From the NCBI RefSeq assembly GCF_000819885.1, contig NZ_CDBO01000073.1, positions 20,451 to 84,450 on the forward strand: a stretch of 64,000 nt of DNA. The letters run 5' to 3'. Source of the stretch: Aeromonas fluvialis. GTDB taxonomy: Bacteria; Pseudomonadota; Gammaproteobacteria; Enterobacterales; Aeromonadaceae. The position numbers and the translations under genes are program-made. Positions 33,693 to 43,071 of this stretch are shown piece after piece. The notes below the pieces were generated by a model, which worked only from the letters and a program-made list of their open reading frames with translations, was not told the DNA's origin and did no database searches. How positions within the stretch are numbered: position 1 is the stretch's first letter; each line of letters begins with the position of its first letter.

Positions 33693-35417
33693 TTAACGGC
33701 CCAGCTTGCCCTTGATCATGGCGATAATCTCGCCGATGGCCACTTCCTGCTTCTCGCCGGTGCGGCGGCACTTGTACTCCACCACGCCGTTGTCCAGACC
33801 GCGATCGCCGATGACGATGGCGTGCGGGATGCCCAGCAGCTCCATGTCGGCGAACATCACGCCCGGGCGCTCTTTACGGTCGTCGAACAGCACATCAACA
33901 CCGGCCGCTTGCAGCTCGGCGTAGAACTGCTGTGCCTGCTCGGCCACGCGCTCGGACTTGTGCATGTTCATCGGCACGATGGCAACGATGAACGGAGCGA
34001 TGGCGTCCGGCCAGATAATGCCGTACTGGTCGTTGTTCTGCTCGATGGCGGCAGCCACCAGTCGGGAAACCCCGATACCGTAGCAACCCATCTCCATAGT
34101 GACGGACTTGCCAGCTTCGTTCAGCACGCTCGCCTTCATCGCTTCGGAGTACTTGGTACCCAGCTGGAAGATATGGCCCACTTCGATACCGCGCTTGAGC
34201 AGCAGCTTGCCCTGGCCGCATGGGCTCGGGTCGCCTTCTACCACGTTGCGCAGGTCGGCCACTTCATAGGTAGCGATGTCGCGATCCCAGTTGGCACCGG
34301 TCAGGTGGAAGCTGGTTTCGTTGGCGCCGCAGACGAAGTCCGCCAGGTGGGCGGCGCTGCGATCGACGATGATGCGACCGGCAAAGCCGACCGGGCCGAT
34401 GGAACCTGCATCGCAACCGGCGGCAGCTTTGATCTGCTCGTCGTTGGCGAAGGTGAGCGGGTTGGCAACACCAGAGAGCTTCTCGGCCTTGATTTCGTTC
34501 AGCTCGTGGTCGCCACGCAGTACCAGCGCGATAACGGCCTGCTTGCCGTGCTCGTCCTCTTCACCCAGTACCAGCAGGGTCTTGGCAATGGCGGTCGGTG
34601 CCACGTTCAGGAAAGTAGCCACTTCCTCGATGGTGTGGACAGCCGGGGTGGCAACCTTGGTCAGGGCCGCGGTAGCAGCAGCGCGCTCGCCAGCCGGTGC
34701 CAGCGCTTCGGCCATCTCGATGTTGGCGGCGTAATCGGAGCTGTCGGAGAAGGCGATCAGATCTTCACCGCTCTCGGCCAGCACCTGGAATTCGTGGGAA
34801 CCAGTGCCCCCGATGGAGCCGGTATCGGCCTGCACCGGACGGAAGTTCAGACCCATGCGGGTGAAGGCGGTGCAGTAGGCTGCGTGCATCTTCTCGTAGG
34901 TATCGACCAGGGATTCCTTGTCGATGTGGAAGGAGTAGGCATCTTTCATCAGGAATTCGCGGCCACGCATCACGCCGAAACGGGGGCGCACTTCATCGCG
35001 GAACTTGGTCTGGATCTGGTAGAGGTTGAGCGGCAGCTGCTTGTAGCTGTTCACTTCGTAACGGACCAGCGCAGTGATCACCTCTTCGTGGGTTGGGCCC
35101 AGCACGAAGGGGCGGTTGTGACGGTCGGTCAGACGGCACAGCTCGGGACCGTAGTCATCCCAGCGGCCGGACTCCTGCCACAGCTCGGCAGGCTGCACCA
35201 CCGGCATGGAGACTTCGATGGCACCCGCATTGTTCATCTCTTCGCGAACAATGCTCTCGATTTTCTTCAGGACCCGCAGACCGGTTGGCAACCAGGCATA
35301 CATGCCGGAGGCCAGTTTACGGATCATCCCGGCGCGCAGCATCAGCTGGTGGCTGACAACTTCAGCGTCGGAGGGGGTTTCCTTGAGAGTGGAAAGCAGA
35401 TATTGGCTGGTACGCAT
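33693..35417 (-). CDS. proS: Prolyl-tRNA synthetase (bacterial type, with editing domain)
   Basis: Class II synthetase of 574 residues. Motif 1 surrounds [18 protein letters not shown], motif 2 is [19 protein letters not shown] and motif 3 is [13 protein letters not shown]. The YbaK-like insertion that hydrolyses Ala-tRNA(Pro) lies at about 225-400 ([14 protein letters not shown], then [17 protein letters not shown]). The anticodon-binding domain fills the last 100 residues. Full length against E. coli (572). Monocistronic between terminators. Confidence 0.97.
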   Translation of the reverse strand: MRTSQYLLSTLKETPSDAEVVSHQLMLRAGMIRKLASGMYAWLPTGLRVLKKIESIVREEMNNAGAIEVSMPVVQPAELWQESGRWDDYGPELCRLTDRHNRPFVLGPTHEEVITALVRYEVNSYKQLPLNLYQIQTKFRDEVRPRFGVMRGREFLMKDAYSFHIDKESLVDTYEKMHAAYCTAFTRMGLNFRPVQADTGSIGGTGSHEFQVLAESGEDLIAFSDSSDYAANIEMAEALAPAGERAAATAALTKVATPAVHTIEEVATFLNVAPTAIAKTLLVLGEEDEHGKQAVIALVLRGDHELNEIKAEKLSGVANPLTFANDEQIKAAAGCDAGSIGPVGFAGRIIVDRSAAHLADFVCGANETSFHLTGANWDRDIATYEVADLRNVVEGDPSPCGQGKLLLKRGIEVGHIFQLGTKYSEAMKASVLNEAGKSVTMEMGCYGIGVSRLVAAAIEQNNDQYGIIWPDAIAPFIVAIVPMNMHKSERVAEQAQQFYAELQAAGVDVLFDDRKERPGVMFADMELLGIPHAIVIGDRGLDNGVVEYKCRRTGEKQEVAIGEIIAMIKGKLGR

Positions 35418-35692
35418 CGCGGTAGACCTTAGCTAGAACGGGCGCGGGGCCCAGGATAATTTCAAGGGCGGAATTTTAACAGGCTGGGCGTTATGGCCCA
35501 AGGGCTAAATTTGCCGCAACCCGAAAGGTGGCAACGGCCGGCAGATGACCAAGGGGTAATGACCATTGCAACAAGCAGGCTTTTTATGCCTGCAATTTGG
35601 CCGGATCTCCGCTAAACTCTGCCACCTTTTCTCGATGGGCATGGCTTTTCCGCGTCCATCACCCCCCATTTTTAGTACTTTTGGAGCCGCTC

Positions 35693-37045
35693 ATGCCGTT
35701 AGTGGGACATCAACACCAGATCGAGATCCTGGAACTGACCGACAAAGGAGATGGCAAAGGACGCCTGTTCGATCGCCCCCTGTTTGTCGAAGGTCTGCTG
35801 CCCGGTGAGCAGGCGCTGGTGGAGCTGACCGAGGTCAAGCCGAACTATCTGCACGGCAAGGTCGCCGAGCTGCTTCACCCCTCCGCCGATCGGGTTGCCG
35901 ATTTCTGCCCCAATACCGAGTGCGGTGGCTGTCAGGTACGTCCGCTGGCCTATCCGGCCCAGCTCAAGCTCAAGCAGGCACTGGTGCAGAGCGCACTGGA
36001 GCAGGCCGGGCTGGGTGACACTCCGGTCAAGGATATCCTTGGCATGGCGAGCCCGTTCGCCTATCGCAACAAGGCGCAATATGCGGTGCGTGGCTGCGAG
36101 GCGGGCGCCGAGATCGGTTTTTATCGCAAGCACTCCCACGATCTCATCACCGCCGATGACTGCGCGGTGCAGGACTCGCTGCACGTGGAGCTGAACGCCC
36201 GGGTGCGCAACTGGATGCGTGAGCACGACATCAAAGCCTATGACGAGGTAGCCCACACTGGCTGCGTGCGCAACCTGATGACCCGCAAGGGGTTCAAGAG
36301 TGGCGAGCTGATGGTGGTGCTGGTGACCCTGGGCGAGGAGCTGCCGTTCGAAGCCGAGCTGCTGGCGGCCCTGCAGGATCTGCCGGTGACTACCCTGGTG
36401 CAGAACATCAATGATGAGCGCACCAACCGCATTCTGGGTGCCAGCAACCGGGTGCTGCTGGGCAGCGGGGTGATCCGCGACAAGATCCACGAGCTCGAGT
36501 TCGAGATCTCGCCGCTCTCCTTCTTCCAGAACAACCCGACCCAGACCGATGTGCTCTACTCCAGTGCCCTCGAGTATGCCGAGCTGACCGGCAACGAGAC
36601 GGTGTTCGACATCTATTGCGGTATCGGCACCATCTCCTTGTTCCTGGCTGGCAAAGCCGCCAAGGTAGTCGGGATCGAGTCGGTGGCGAGCGCCATCAGC
36701 GATGCCCGTCGCAACGCCGCCCTCAACGGCATCGAGCAGACCGAGTTCCACGTCGGCAAGGCCGAGCAGCTGATGCCCGAGCTGCACGCCCAGGGTGTGA
36801 CCGCTGATGTGGTGGTGATGGACCCGCCGCGCAAAGGCTGTGACAAGGCGGTACTGCAGACCCTGGTGGCCATGGCACCCCGTCGTCTGGTCTATGTCTC
36901 CTGCAACCCGCAGACCCTGGCCCGCGACCTTGCCTGGCTGGTCAAGCAGGGCTTCGTGTTGGACGAGGTACAGCCGGTCGATATGTTCCCGCACTCCATG
37001 CATGTGGAAGCGGTTGCCCGCCTGAGCTTGCCCGCCAAGGCGTGA
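35693..37045 (+). CDS. RNA m5U methyltransferase, TrmA/RlmD/RlmCD family
   Basis: 450 residues. N-terminal TRAM domain (about 1-60), then a Cys cluster (DFCPNTECGGCQVRPL) that holds a 4Fe-4S cluster in RlmD. Methyltransferase motifs FDIYCGIGTISLFLAG, MDPPRKGCD and the catalytic Cys in YVSCNPQTLARDL follow. It should methylate a uridine in 23S rRNA (U1939 or U747) with AdoMet. The overall form is RumA-type; which rRNA position is modified cannot be fixed, because Aeromonas may carry several paralogues. The start follows GGAG 7 bases upstream. Confidence 0.88.
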   Translation: MPLVGHQHQIEILELTDKGDGKGRLFDRPLFVEGLLPGEQALVELTEVKPNYLHGKVAELLHPSADRVADFCPNTECGGCQVRPLAYPAQLKLKQALVQSALEQAGLGDTPVKDILGMASPFAYRNKAQYAVRGCEAGAEIGFYRKHSHDLITADDCAVQDSLHVELNARVRNWMREHDIKAYDEVAHTGCVRNLMTRKGFKSGELMVVLVTLGEELPFEAELLAALQDLPVTTLVQNINDERTNRILGASNRVLLGSGVIRDKIHELEFEISPLSFFQNNPTQTDVLYSSALEYAELTGNETVFDIYCGIGTISLFLAGKAAKVVGIESVASAISDARRNAALNGIEQTEFHVGKAEQLMPELHAQGVTADVVVMDPPRKGCDKAVLQTLVAMAPRRLVYVSCNPQTLARDLAWLVKQGFVLDEVQPVDMFPHSMHVEAVARLSLPAKA

Positions 37046-37068
37046 GTCATCGCCTGATACTCGCCCAT

Positions 37069-37100
37069 AAAAAAACGACGCCAGCTGGCGTCGTTTTTTT
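37069..37100. terminator. Perfect palindromic terminator
   Basis: A 32-base perfect palindrome: A7, CGACGCCAG, its complement, T7. It terminates both the methyltransferase gene and pqiC. Confidence 0.92.
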
Positions 37101-37127
37101 ATCTCTGCAATCAGGGGTGGGGGCCGA

Positions 37128-37700
37128 TTAGCTGGCGCTCAGGCGCACCTCGGTGGCGATTTGGTCGAGCAGTTGTTGCCACCCTTGACCCAGTTCCCTG
37201 ACCAGCGCGTTGTAGCCATCGGCCGGCAGCACCCGCTCCTGACGGAAGGGGGCATCGCGCAGCACGGTGCCATCTTCCGCCAGCAGGCGCCAGCGACCGC
37301 TCAGCACTGCACTGCCATCGTGACGTCCCTGAAAGCGCTCCACCGAGATGCTCAGCTGCGGCCCCTTGCGGGCCCCGTCCTGGCGGACTACCCAGCCCGG
37401 CAGACGGGTCGAGAGACCATTGAGGGTGAGCTGGTTGAGCTGGTCATTGAGGGAGCCTGCCCAGCGATGGTGCTCGGTGAAGTGCAGCTCCTGCCCCTCC
37501 AGCTGATAGACCAGACTGATCCGGTCGAGTTGGCTAGCCAGCCTCACCGGACGCAGCACCAGCTGGTGCTGCGGTTGGGCCGGAGTCGCCAGGGGGGGCT
37601 GGCTGTCTCCGTTCAGCGAGTAGTAGTGCAGGCTGGGCTGAGTGCTGCTGCAGCCCGCCAGCAGGGCGAGCAGCCCCAGCGTCAGGATCTGTTTTTTCAT
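37128..37700 (-). CDS. pqiC: Outer-membrane lipoprotein PqiC
   Basis: 190 residues with a lipobox (LLAGCSS) at about 17 and the ABC-type transport auxiliary fold (LHYYSL near the start, VVRQDG and VERFQGRHDG). PqiC is the outer-membrane end of the Pqi intermembrane lipid-transport tube and binds PqiB. Last gene of pqiABC; its ATG overlaps the pqiB stop by 4 bases. Confidence 0.92.
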   Translation of the reverse strand: MKKQILTLGLLALLAGCSSTQPSLHYYSLNGDSQPPLATPAQPQHQLVLRPVRLASQLDRISLVYQLEGQELHFTEHHRWAGSLNDQLNQLTLNGLSTRLPGWVVRQDGARKGPQLSISVERFQGRHDGSAVLSGRWRLLAEDGTVLRDAPFRQERVLPADGYNALVRELGQGWQQLLDQIATEVRLSAS

Positions 37701-39346
37701 TGTTTGCCTCGCTTGGGCTCAGGGTCCAGAGGACGGGAGCGGTCGAAGATCAGTGAACTGGGCTGTTCGTTGAGGGAGTGCACCAGCGGCTGCAGCTCGC
37801 GCATCAACTGGTTGAGCGTCTGTATGGATTGACGCAGGTCCTGATTGGTTTGCGACTGGGCATCATAGGCCTGCAAGGTCTCCTGCAACTGCTTCAGGCT
37901 CTGGTTAAGAGACGCGGGTAGTTGCTGGGTTGCATCCTTGCTGGTTAGCTTGTCCAGATTGGCGCTGACCGCATTGATGTTCTTCAGGGTGCCATCCAGG
38001 GTGGTGAGGGAACCGTTGACCTTGGTCAGGGTGGTTGCCATATCCATGTCGACAAACTTGTCGAGGATGAGGTTCACCTTGCGCTCGATCTGATCCAGCC
38101 CGCCGGCTACGGTCGGGAAGATATAATGATTGGCCACCTTGGTCTGCGAAAATTTTGGAGCATCCGGATAGAAGTTAAGATCGATGATCTTGCCACCGGT
38201 CACGATACTGGTTGTCTTCAGGCTGGCACGCAATCCCTCCTTGAAGCGCTGCTCGAGCAGGGTACGCCACTGATTTTGTTCTTTCTTGGTGTAGAGGTGG
38301 GAGATACGCTGCACCTCGATGCGGGCCAATACCGGGATCTTGCGACTATGGAATAGCTGACGTCCTTTCTGATCAATGAGATAGGGGGCAGAGATGACGG
38401 TGCCGATGCGGATGCCGCGATATTGCACGGCGGCCCCGGGGTGCAGGCCGGCGATGTTGTCATCAAACATGAAGACGTAGTCGATAAACTGATCCAGGTT
38501 ACCGGCCAGCACGCTCGCCTCATCCTGAAACAGGGCGAACTCCTCGCGCTGTGTGACCGGATTACCGGGCGACCAGCCTGCGGGCAGACCCATGGTGATG
38601 CCACCATCGAGCAGGCTCTCCAGTGAATCCATTTTCACTTTCATCCCCTCGCTGCTCATGGAAACCTCGAATGCCGGGGTTAACCAGAAGCGAGAATTAC
38701 TGGTCACCAGCACATCGTAAGGCGCGTTGATGAAGATTTGGTACTGCATCTCTATCTTCTCGGGGATAAATTTGGCCTCTTCCACCTGGCCAATGGTGAA
38801 CCCCTGGTAGTTGATAGGTGAACCTTCTCCCAGTGCGCGGGCATCTCGGCTGGAGAGGACCAGGCGCAGCCCCTTGGCATCCTGCGAGGCGAGGGGGGGC
38901 TTCTCGAGCATGGTATAATGGCCACGGCTCTTGCCCTTCTTGCCGGGCGCCAGCTCGATATAGGCGCCGGAGAGCAGAGTCCCCAGACCCGATACCCCTT
39001 CCCGGCCGACCCTGGGCTTGACCACCCAGAACTTGCTGTCGCCGCGTAGCATGCCGGCGGCATCATTGCTCAGCCGCCCTTTGAGAATGGCATGGCTGTA
39101 ATCGTCGCTCAGCCCGACCGTTTCGATGCGGCCGACCTCGACATCCCTGGAGCGGATTACCGTCTTGCCTGCCACTATGCCTTCGGCGGTGGCGACCGTC
39201 AGGGTGAAGCTGGGGCCCTGGGAGTACCAGTGCTGGAACAGCATCCAGATACCGATGACCAGCGCCAACAGCGGCACCATCCAGATTGCGGCGGCCGAAC
39301 TCAGAAAATCAGAGCCCGGTTGCCATCTTTTTTTACGCTCACTCAC
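37697..39346 (-). CDS. pqiB: Intermembrane transport protein PqiB (MCE domains)
   Basis: 549 residues: one N-terminal membrane helix (about 20-40, AIWMVPLLALVIGIWMLF), then three MCE domains starting near 45, 160 and 290 (for example GKTVIRSRDVEVGRIETVGL, GSPINYQGFTIGQVEEAKF and GAAVQYRGIRIGTVISAPYL). A long coiled coil ends the protein. PqiB hexamers form a syringe-like channel for lipid transport across the periplasm. Start overlaps the pqiA stop by 8 bases. Confidence 0.95.
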   Translation of the reverse strand: MSERKKRWQPGSDFLSSAAAIWMVPLLALVIGIWMLFQHWYSQGPSFTLTVATAEGIVAGKTVIRSRDVEVGRIETVGLSDDYSHAILKGRLSNDAAGMLRGDSKFWVVKPRVGREGVSGLGTLLSGAYIELAPGKKGKSRGHYTMLEKPPLASQDAKGLRLVLSSRDARALGEGSPINYQGFTIGQVEEAKFIPEKIEMQYQIFINAPYDVLVTSNSRFWLTPAFEVSMSSEGMKVKMDSLESLLDGGITMGLPAGWSPGNPVTQREEFALFQDEASVLAGNLDQFIDYVFMFDDNIAGLHPGAAVQYRGIRIGTVISAPYLIDQKGRQLFHSRKIPVLARIEVQRISHLYTKKEQNQWRTLLEQRFKEGLRASLKTTSIVTGGKIIDLNFYPDAPKFSQTKVANHYIFPTVAGGLDQIERKVNLILDKFVDMDMATTLTKVNGSLTTLDGTLKNINAVSANLDKLTSKDATQQLPASLNQSLKQLQETLQAYDAQSQTNQDLRQSIQTLNQLMRELQPLVHSLNEQPSSLIFDRSRPLDPEPKRGKQ

Positions 39347-40610
39347 GCTCGCGTTCTCCTTGTTGTAAATCCCAGATGAGGCGGGGGTCGAAACTCATGG
39401 CGGCGACCATGGTAATCAGCACCACACCTGCAAAGGCGACGGCCGCGGGGCCGGGGTAGATGGTCATCAGATTGCCGAGGCGAATAAGGCCCGCCAGAAT
39501 GGCTACCACGAAGACATCGATCATCGACCAGCGCCCGACAAATTCGGTCATGCGATAGAGTTTGAGCTTGCTGAGGGGCGACTCAGCATGGCCGCGTTGT
39601 ACCATGTAGCAGAGCCAGAACAGCGCCACTATTTTCACCAGCGGCACCACCACGCTGGCGACAAAGATCACCGCCGCAATGGGGTAGGAACCCATGGCCC
39701 AGAGTAGCACCACGCCGCCCAGGATGGTGGAGGGACTGTTATCGCCAAGAAACACCGTATCCATGATGGGATAAAGGTTGGCGGGAACATAGAGAATGGC
39801 GGAGGTGAACAACAGCGCCCAGGTGCGGTTCAGGCCACCCGGTTTGCGGGCGTGGAGATGACCGCCGCAGCGGGAACAGTGGTGGCTGCCCACTTCGCTC
39901 AGGGCGCCACAGATGTGGCAAGCCACCAGGCCGGACTCCAGCGCCCCGGCTTCAGAGTTGATCTCGCGCGGCTCGGTGGGGCCGAACAGCCGCTGCCAGA
40001 GCCACATCCGATCCAGTGACGAGATCATCTTGACCAGCAACAGGGTGTAGCCGACGAAAGCCCAGAACGACAGGCCCATATGGATGTCAGCCATCCCCAT
40101 TAGCTTGACCAGCGAGATAAGCACCCCCACCAGAAAGACATCCACCATCAGCCAGGGTTTTATCCGGCACAATAGGCGGCCGAGGGAACGCAGCGCCTTG
40201 CTGTGGAGATCCTTGTCTATCCGCCACAGCACCAGCATGATGGAGCCCATATAGACCAGTGGCAGGCCGATCAGGGTGGTGCTCAGGATGGCACCGAGAA
40301 ACAGGTATCCCTCGTCTACCAGGGTCGAGATGCACTGAATAAAGGTCATGTCCTGCCCGACCCCCTTGGCCGAGAAAGACATGAAGGTAAAGGTGTTGGA
40401 GAGTACAAACATGATGAGCGCCGCAACCCCGTAGGAGAGCGGCCGCAACTCCTGCTGCGGCAGATGGCAGCTCAGGGTATGGCCGCAGCGCGGGCAACAG
40501 CTTGCCTGCCCCACCTCGAGCTGCGTGGCCGGGATCAGCAGGTCACACTCTTCGCAGGCAGTGGCATCATGAACATAGCTGGCGTGGTGTTGGTGTGAAA
40601 CCGAATGCAA
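39339..40610 (-). CDS. pqiA: Intermembrane transport protein PqiA
   Basis: Inner-membrane protein of 423 residues in two similar halves, each with a zinc-ribbon (CEECDLLIP with CPRCG, and CHICG with CSRCG) and four membrane helices. PqiA provides the inner-membrane base of the Pqi system, a SoxRS-linked envelope-stress pathway in E. coli. The only credible start is TTG, giving a His-rich N-terminus as in other PqiA. No clear ribosome site precedes it, so expression may be weak or leaderless. Confidence 0.93.
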   Translation of the reverse strand: MHSVSHQHHASYVHDATACEECDLLIPATQLEVGQASCCPRCGHTLSCHLPQQELRPLSYGVAALIMFVLSNTFTFMSFSAKGVGQDMTFIQCISTLVDEGYLFLGAILSTTLIGLPLVYMGSIMLVLWRIDKDLHSKALRSLGRLLCRIKPWLMVDVFLVGVLISLVKLMGMADIHMGLSFWAFVGYTLLLVKMISSLDRMWLWQRLFGPTEPREINSEAGALESGLVACHICGALSEVGSHHCSRCGGHLHARKPGGLNRTWALLFTSAILYVPANLYPIMDTVFLGDNSPSTILGGVVLLWAMGSYPIAAVIFVASVVVPLVKIVALFWLCYMVQRGHAESPLSKLKLYRMTEFVGRWSMIDVFVVAILAGLIRLGNLMTIYPGPAAVAFAGVVLITMVAAMSFDPRLIWDLQQGERERE

Positions 40611-40814
40611 GATAAAACCCCAGATTTGGCTCGCAAGAGAACCGGAAGTTGCGATTATCGCAGTTGTCCCGGTCTGCGACCAGAGCTAGTTACAATTGTC
40701 ATGGTTCGGCGATCCGCCCCGCCGCTATTGCTGGCGGGAGTGAGAATGACTTTGACAAGCCAGTGACCATTTAGCACAATCAAGCGCCACTTTTTTTCCG
40801 CGGGACAATAATTT

Positions 40815-41174
40815 ATGACAACTGAATCCCCAAGCTACTCCACCATTGAGCAAGCCTTCTCCCTCGGGAACGGGCAAGATTCTGCCCTCAACTGGTTGCG
40901 CAAGAACCGCAGTCAGGTCGCCATTTTTTTGGTGAGTGGCATCAAGCTGGAAGGCTCCATCAGCGGGTTTGATCAGTACAGCGTGCTGTTGACCGATGCA
41001 CACGGCAATCAGCAGCTGGTCTACAAGGCCAAGATCTCCACCATCGCCATGCACACAGGCCGGCCGCAGGTGAACATCCAGCGCGCTCGCAAACCGCGGG
41101 TCTCCATGGCGCCGCGTCCACACGGTGCGCCGGGTCGCTATGATGACAATCAGGGCGGCGGTAACAACGAGTAA
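40815..41174 (+). CDS. Hfq-like RNA-binding (Sm-fold) protein, divergent paralogue
   Basis: 119 residues. Residues 18-82 align with Hfq without gaps around Sm1 (FLVSGIKLEGSISGFDQYSV). Kept: Gln/Asp equivalent to Q8-D9 (Q21-D22), rim Arg (R29; K30 for R17), distal-face I43-K44-L45. Changed: Tyr25 is Phe, Gln33 is Glu, Phe42 is Tyr, and the proximal-face YKH motif reads YKA (70-72). It has a 17-residue N-terminal extension and an Arg/Gly/Asn-rich tail. In Aeromonas the canonical hfq is expected next to miaA and hflX; here the neighbours are pqiA (divergent) and yqaB. Hence a second Sm protein. RNA partners unknown. Confidence 0.85.
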   Translation: MTTESPSYSTIEQAFSLGNGQDSALNWLRKNRSQVAIFLVSGIKLEGSISGFDQYSVLLTDAHGNQQLVYKAKISTIAMHTGRPQVNIQRARKPRVSMAPRPHGAPGRYDDNQGGGNNE

Positions 41175-41222
41175 TCGCCAGCCTCGCACTCCCCGCCGAC
41201 GCGCCCTGCGTCAGTGGCTGAC

Positions 41223-41269
41223 GGAGCTGGCGCTCATTCTCAACCCTGTCCCGTATGAGCGCCAGCTCC
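41223..41269 (+). other. Perfect 15-bp hairpin in the 3' region of the Hfq-like gene
   Basis: GGAGCTGGCGCTCAT and its exact complement enclose a 17-base loop, without a T tract. It lies between the stop codon and the terminator; it may stabilise the mRNA or shape a 3'-derived RNA. Confidence 0.7.
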
Positions 41270-41273
41270 GGTT

Positions 41274-41302
41274 ATCGCCCCCTTGTCGGGCGATATTTTT
41301 TT
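41274..41302 (+). terminator. Intrinsic terminator of the Hfq-like gene
   Basis: ATCGCCC / GGGCGAT stem followed by A and T7. Confidence 0.88.
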
Positions 41303-41307
41303 GCCTG

Positions 41308-41898
41308 CTACTCGACCAGTTCGACCGGCTTTCCCACCTTGACCAAGCAGGTCTGCATGCCTGCTGCCTCACCGGCCTGCACACCGATACCGGTATCTTC
41401 AAACACCAGACAGCCTGACGGCTCGACGCCCAGTTTGCTGGCCACCAGCAGGAAGGTGTCCGGGTTGGGTTTGTGCCGCTTCACGTCGTCGGCCGTGACC
41501 ACCACGGAGAAGTAGCGATCCAGCCCGGTGTTGCGCAGCACCGCCTCGGCGTTACTGCGAGGAGAGCCGGTGCCTATCCCCATCGGAATGATGCCGTGAT
41601 AGCGCTCGACCAGCGCCTGCATGGCGGGGAAGACAGTCGCCTTGTGCAAGTTGGCCACATAGTGGGCCGTCTTGCAGCGGGTCACCTCGAGCGGGTCGAG
41701 GGGGAGCTGCTGCGCCTGTGCGACCAGCAGGGCTATCTTGCGGCTCGGCATACCGCCCAGTTCATAGAACCAGTCGGCATCGAAGCGAAAGTCAAATTCG
41801 CGGGCGGTGTGTTCCCAGGCGGCGAGGTGGAGTGGCATGGAGTCGACCAGGGTGCCATCGAGGTCGAAGACCAGGCCTTGGAATCCAGAAAGTGTCAT
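41308..41898 (-). CDS. yqaB: HAD hydrolase, YqaB-like sugar-phosphate phosphatase
   Basis: 196 residues, HAD subfamily with alpha-helical cap. Motif I FDLDGTLVDS (nucleophile Asp), motif II GTGS, motif III KRHKPNPDTF, motif IV FEDTGIGVQAG. It aligns over its length with E. coli YqaB, a fructose-1-phosphate phosphatase with broad activity. The start nearest to motif I is used; an upstream ATG would add 31 unrelated residues and has no better ribosome site. Confidence 0.87.
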   Translation of the reverse strand: MTLSGFQGLVFDLDGTLVDSMPLHLAAWEHTAREFDFRFDADWFYELGGMPSRKIALLVAQAQQLPLDPLEVTRCKTAHYVANLHKATVFPAMQALVERYHGIIPMGIGTGSPRSNAEAVLRNTGLDRYFSVVVTADDVKRHKPNPDTFLLVASKLGVEPSGCLVFEDTGIGVQAGEAAGMQTCLVKVGKPVELVE

Positions 41899-41963
41899 GG
41901 TGCGGGTCAGCCTCTGAAAAAAGGGAGTCCATTCTAGCCAGCGCCCTCCCGGCTCGCCATCAC

Positions 41964-43067
41964 CTAGCCGGTGAGAAACGCTTGCCCCCACATTTGCGCC
42001 TGAAAATAGATGGGGGTGAGTTTGGTCGGATCCAGCTGATATGTCGGCGCCAGCTGCGCCAGCAGGGCCCAGTTGCCCTGTTCATAGGTCCTGACCAGCT
42101 GAAACAGATGGAACAGGGGCCCTTCATGCCGCTCGATGGCTCGCTTTACGTTATTGGGCAAGTGGGCCTTGAGCGACTCAGATAACAGGGAGCCATCGAG
42201 CACCAGTCCGACCAGAAAAGCCCAACTTGCTTCGCGCTTGTCGAGGGCAGTGAGGGCGAGAAGTTCGCAGAAACGGCCGCGGGCGATAGCCATGCGGGAG
42301 CTGGCCTCCGGCATATGCTTGCTCATTCGGGCAAGACCGTTGATCAGCACAAACTTGCGGATCTCCTGCTCCCCCAGATAGGAGAGGGCACGGGATACCG
42401 AGGTGATGGGTGCGGCATGATCGAAGCCGGGGGCGTTGACATAGGTGAGTAGCTGGCCCGGGAGCAAGGCATCCTGTTCCAGCAGACGGGCCACCTGGGC
42501 AAAGGAGAACTCCTCGTGGCAGATAAGCTGAAGAATCTGCTGTACCAGTGCCATGTCGGGCTGGGTCACCCGCTGATTGACCAGCTCGGGGCGGGCGAGA
42601 AAGCCGCCAGCAAAGAAGTCGACCCCGGCCTCTCGCAGCGGGAGAAAATCCGCCCAGGTTTCGATATCCAGCGCCATCCGCTTGTGTTCGGTGGGCTGGC
42701 AGATCCCCTCTTCGCCCATCCAGAATACCAGTAGACGGCTGGCGCCGAGCCAGCGTGGATCTCGGTTGACCCCATGAACGGCAAGCCGGCGTCGACTGTC
42801 TCGCCACTGTTCCAGCACAGGAAAGGAGGCGGGGAGCCGTTCGCTGGAAGCCTCGATCAGCGGGATCGCATCCTGATCTAACAGCAGGGGGAGCTGTTCA
42901 TCGAGTTGTGCGTGGGTGAAGGGCACCAGATATTGGCGCCCCTGTGCCAACAGGCGGCAATGTTGCGCCAGTGCAGGCCATTCGGCCGGTGAGCTGAGCT
43001 GATAGTCTATGCCGTAGGCCACCAGAGCCAGGCGACGATTGAAGATGGGATAGCGACGCAACAGCAT
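41964..43067 (-). CDS. HDOD-domain signalling protein with degenerate EAL-like N-terminus
   Basis: 367 residues. The first 190 residues have the length and helical pattern of an EAL domain, but no EAL or metal-binding residues, as in YuxH-type proteins. The HDOD domain follows (ILQLICHEEFSFAQVARLLE, then SVSRALSYLGEQEIRKFVLI), without a catalytic HD. It is probably a regulator, not a phosphodiesterase. It starts 4 bases after the GGDEF gene stop, so the pair is co-expressed and may act on the same signal. Confidence 0.83.
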   Translation of the reverse strand: MLLRRYPIFNRRLALVAYGIDYQLSSPAEWPALAQHCRLLAQGRQYLVPFTHAQLDEQLPLLLDQDAIPLIEASSERLPASFPVLEQWRDSRRRLAVHGVNRDPRWLGASRLLVFWMGEEGICQPTEHKRMALDIETWADFLPLREAGVDFFAGGFLARPELVNQRVTQPDMALVQQILQLICHEEFSFAQVARLLEQDALLPGQLLTYVNAPGFDHAAPITSVSRALSYLGEQEIRKFVLINGLARMSKHMPEASSRMAIARGRFCELLALTALDKREASWAFLVGLVLDGSLLSESLKAHLPNNVKRAIERHEGPLFHLFQLVRTYEQGNWALLAQLAPTYQLDPTKLTPIYFQAQMWGQAFLTG

Positions 43068-43071
43068 GGGA

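Noticed and set aside
33141..35432. 763-codon open frame on the plus strand across the SDR gene and opposite proS
   Set aside because: Shadow frame over two well-supported genes; no domain or ribosome site.
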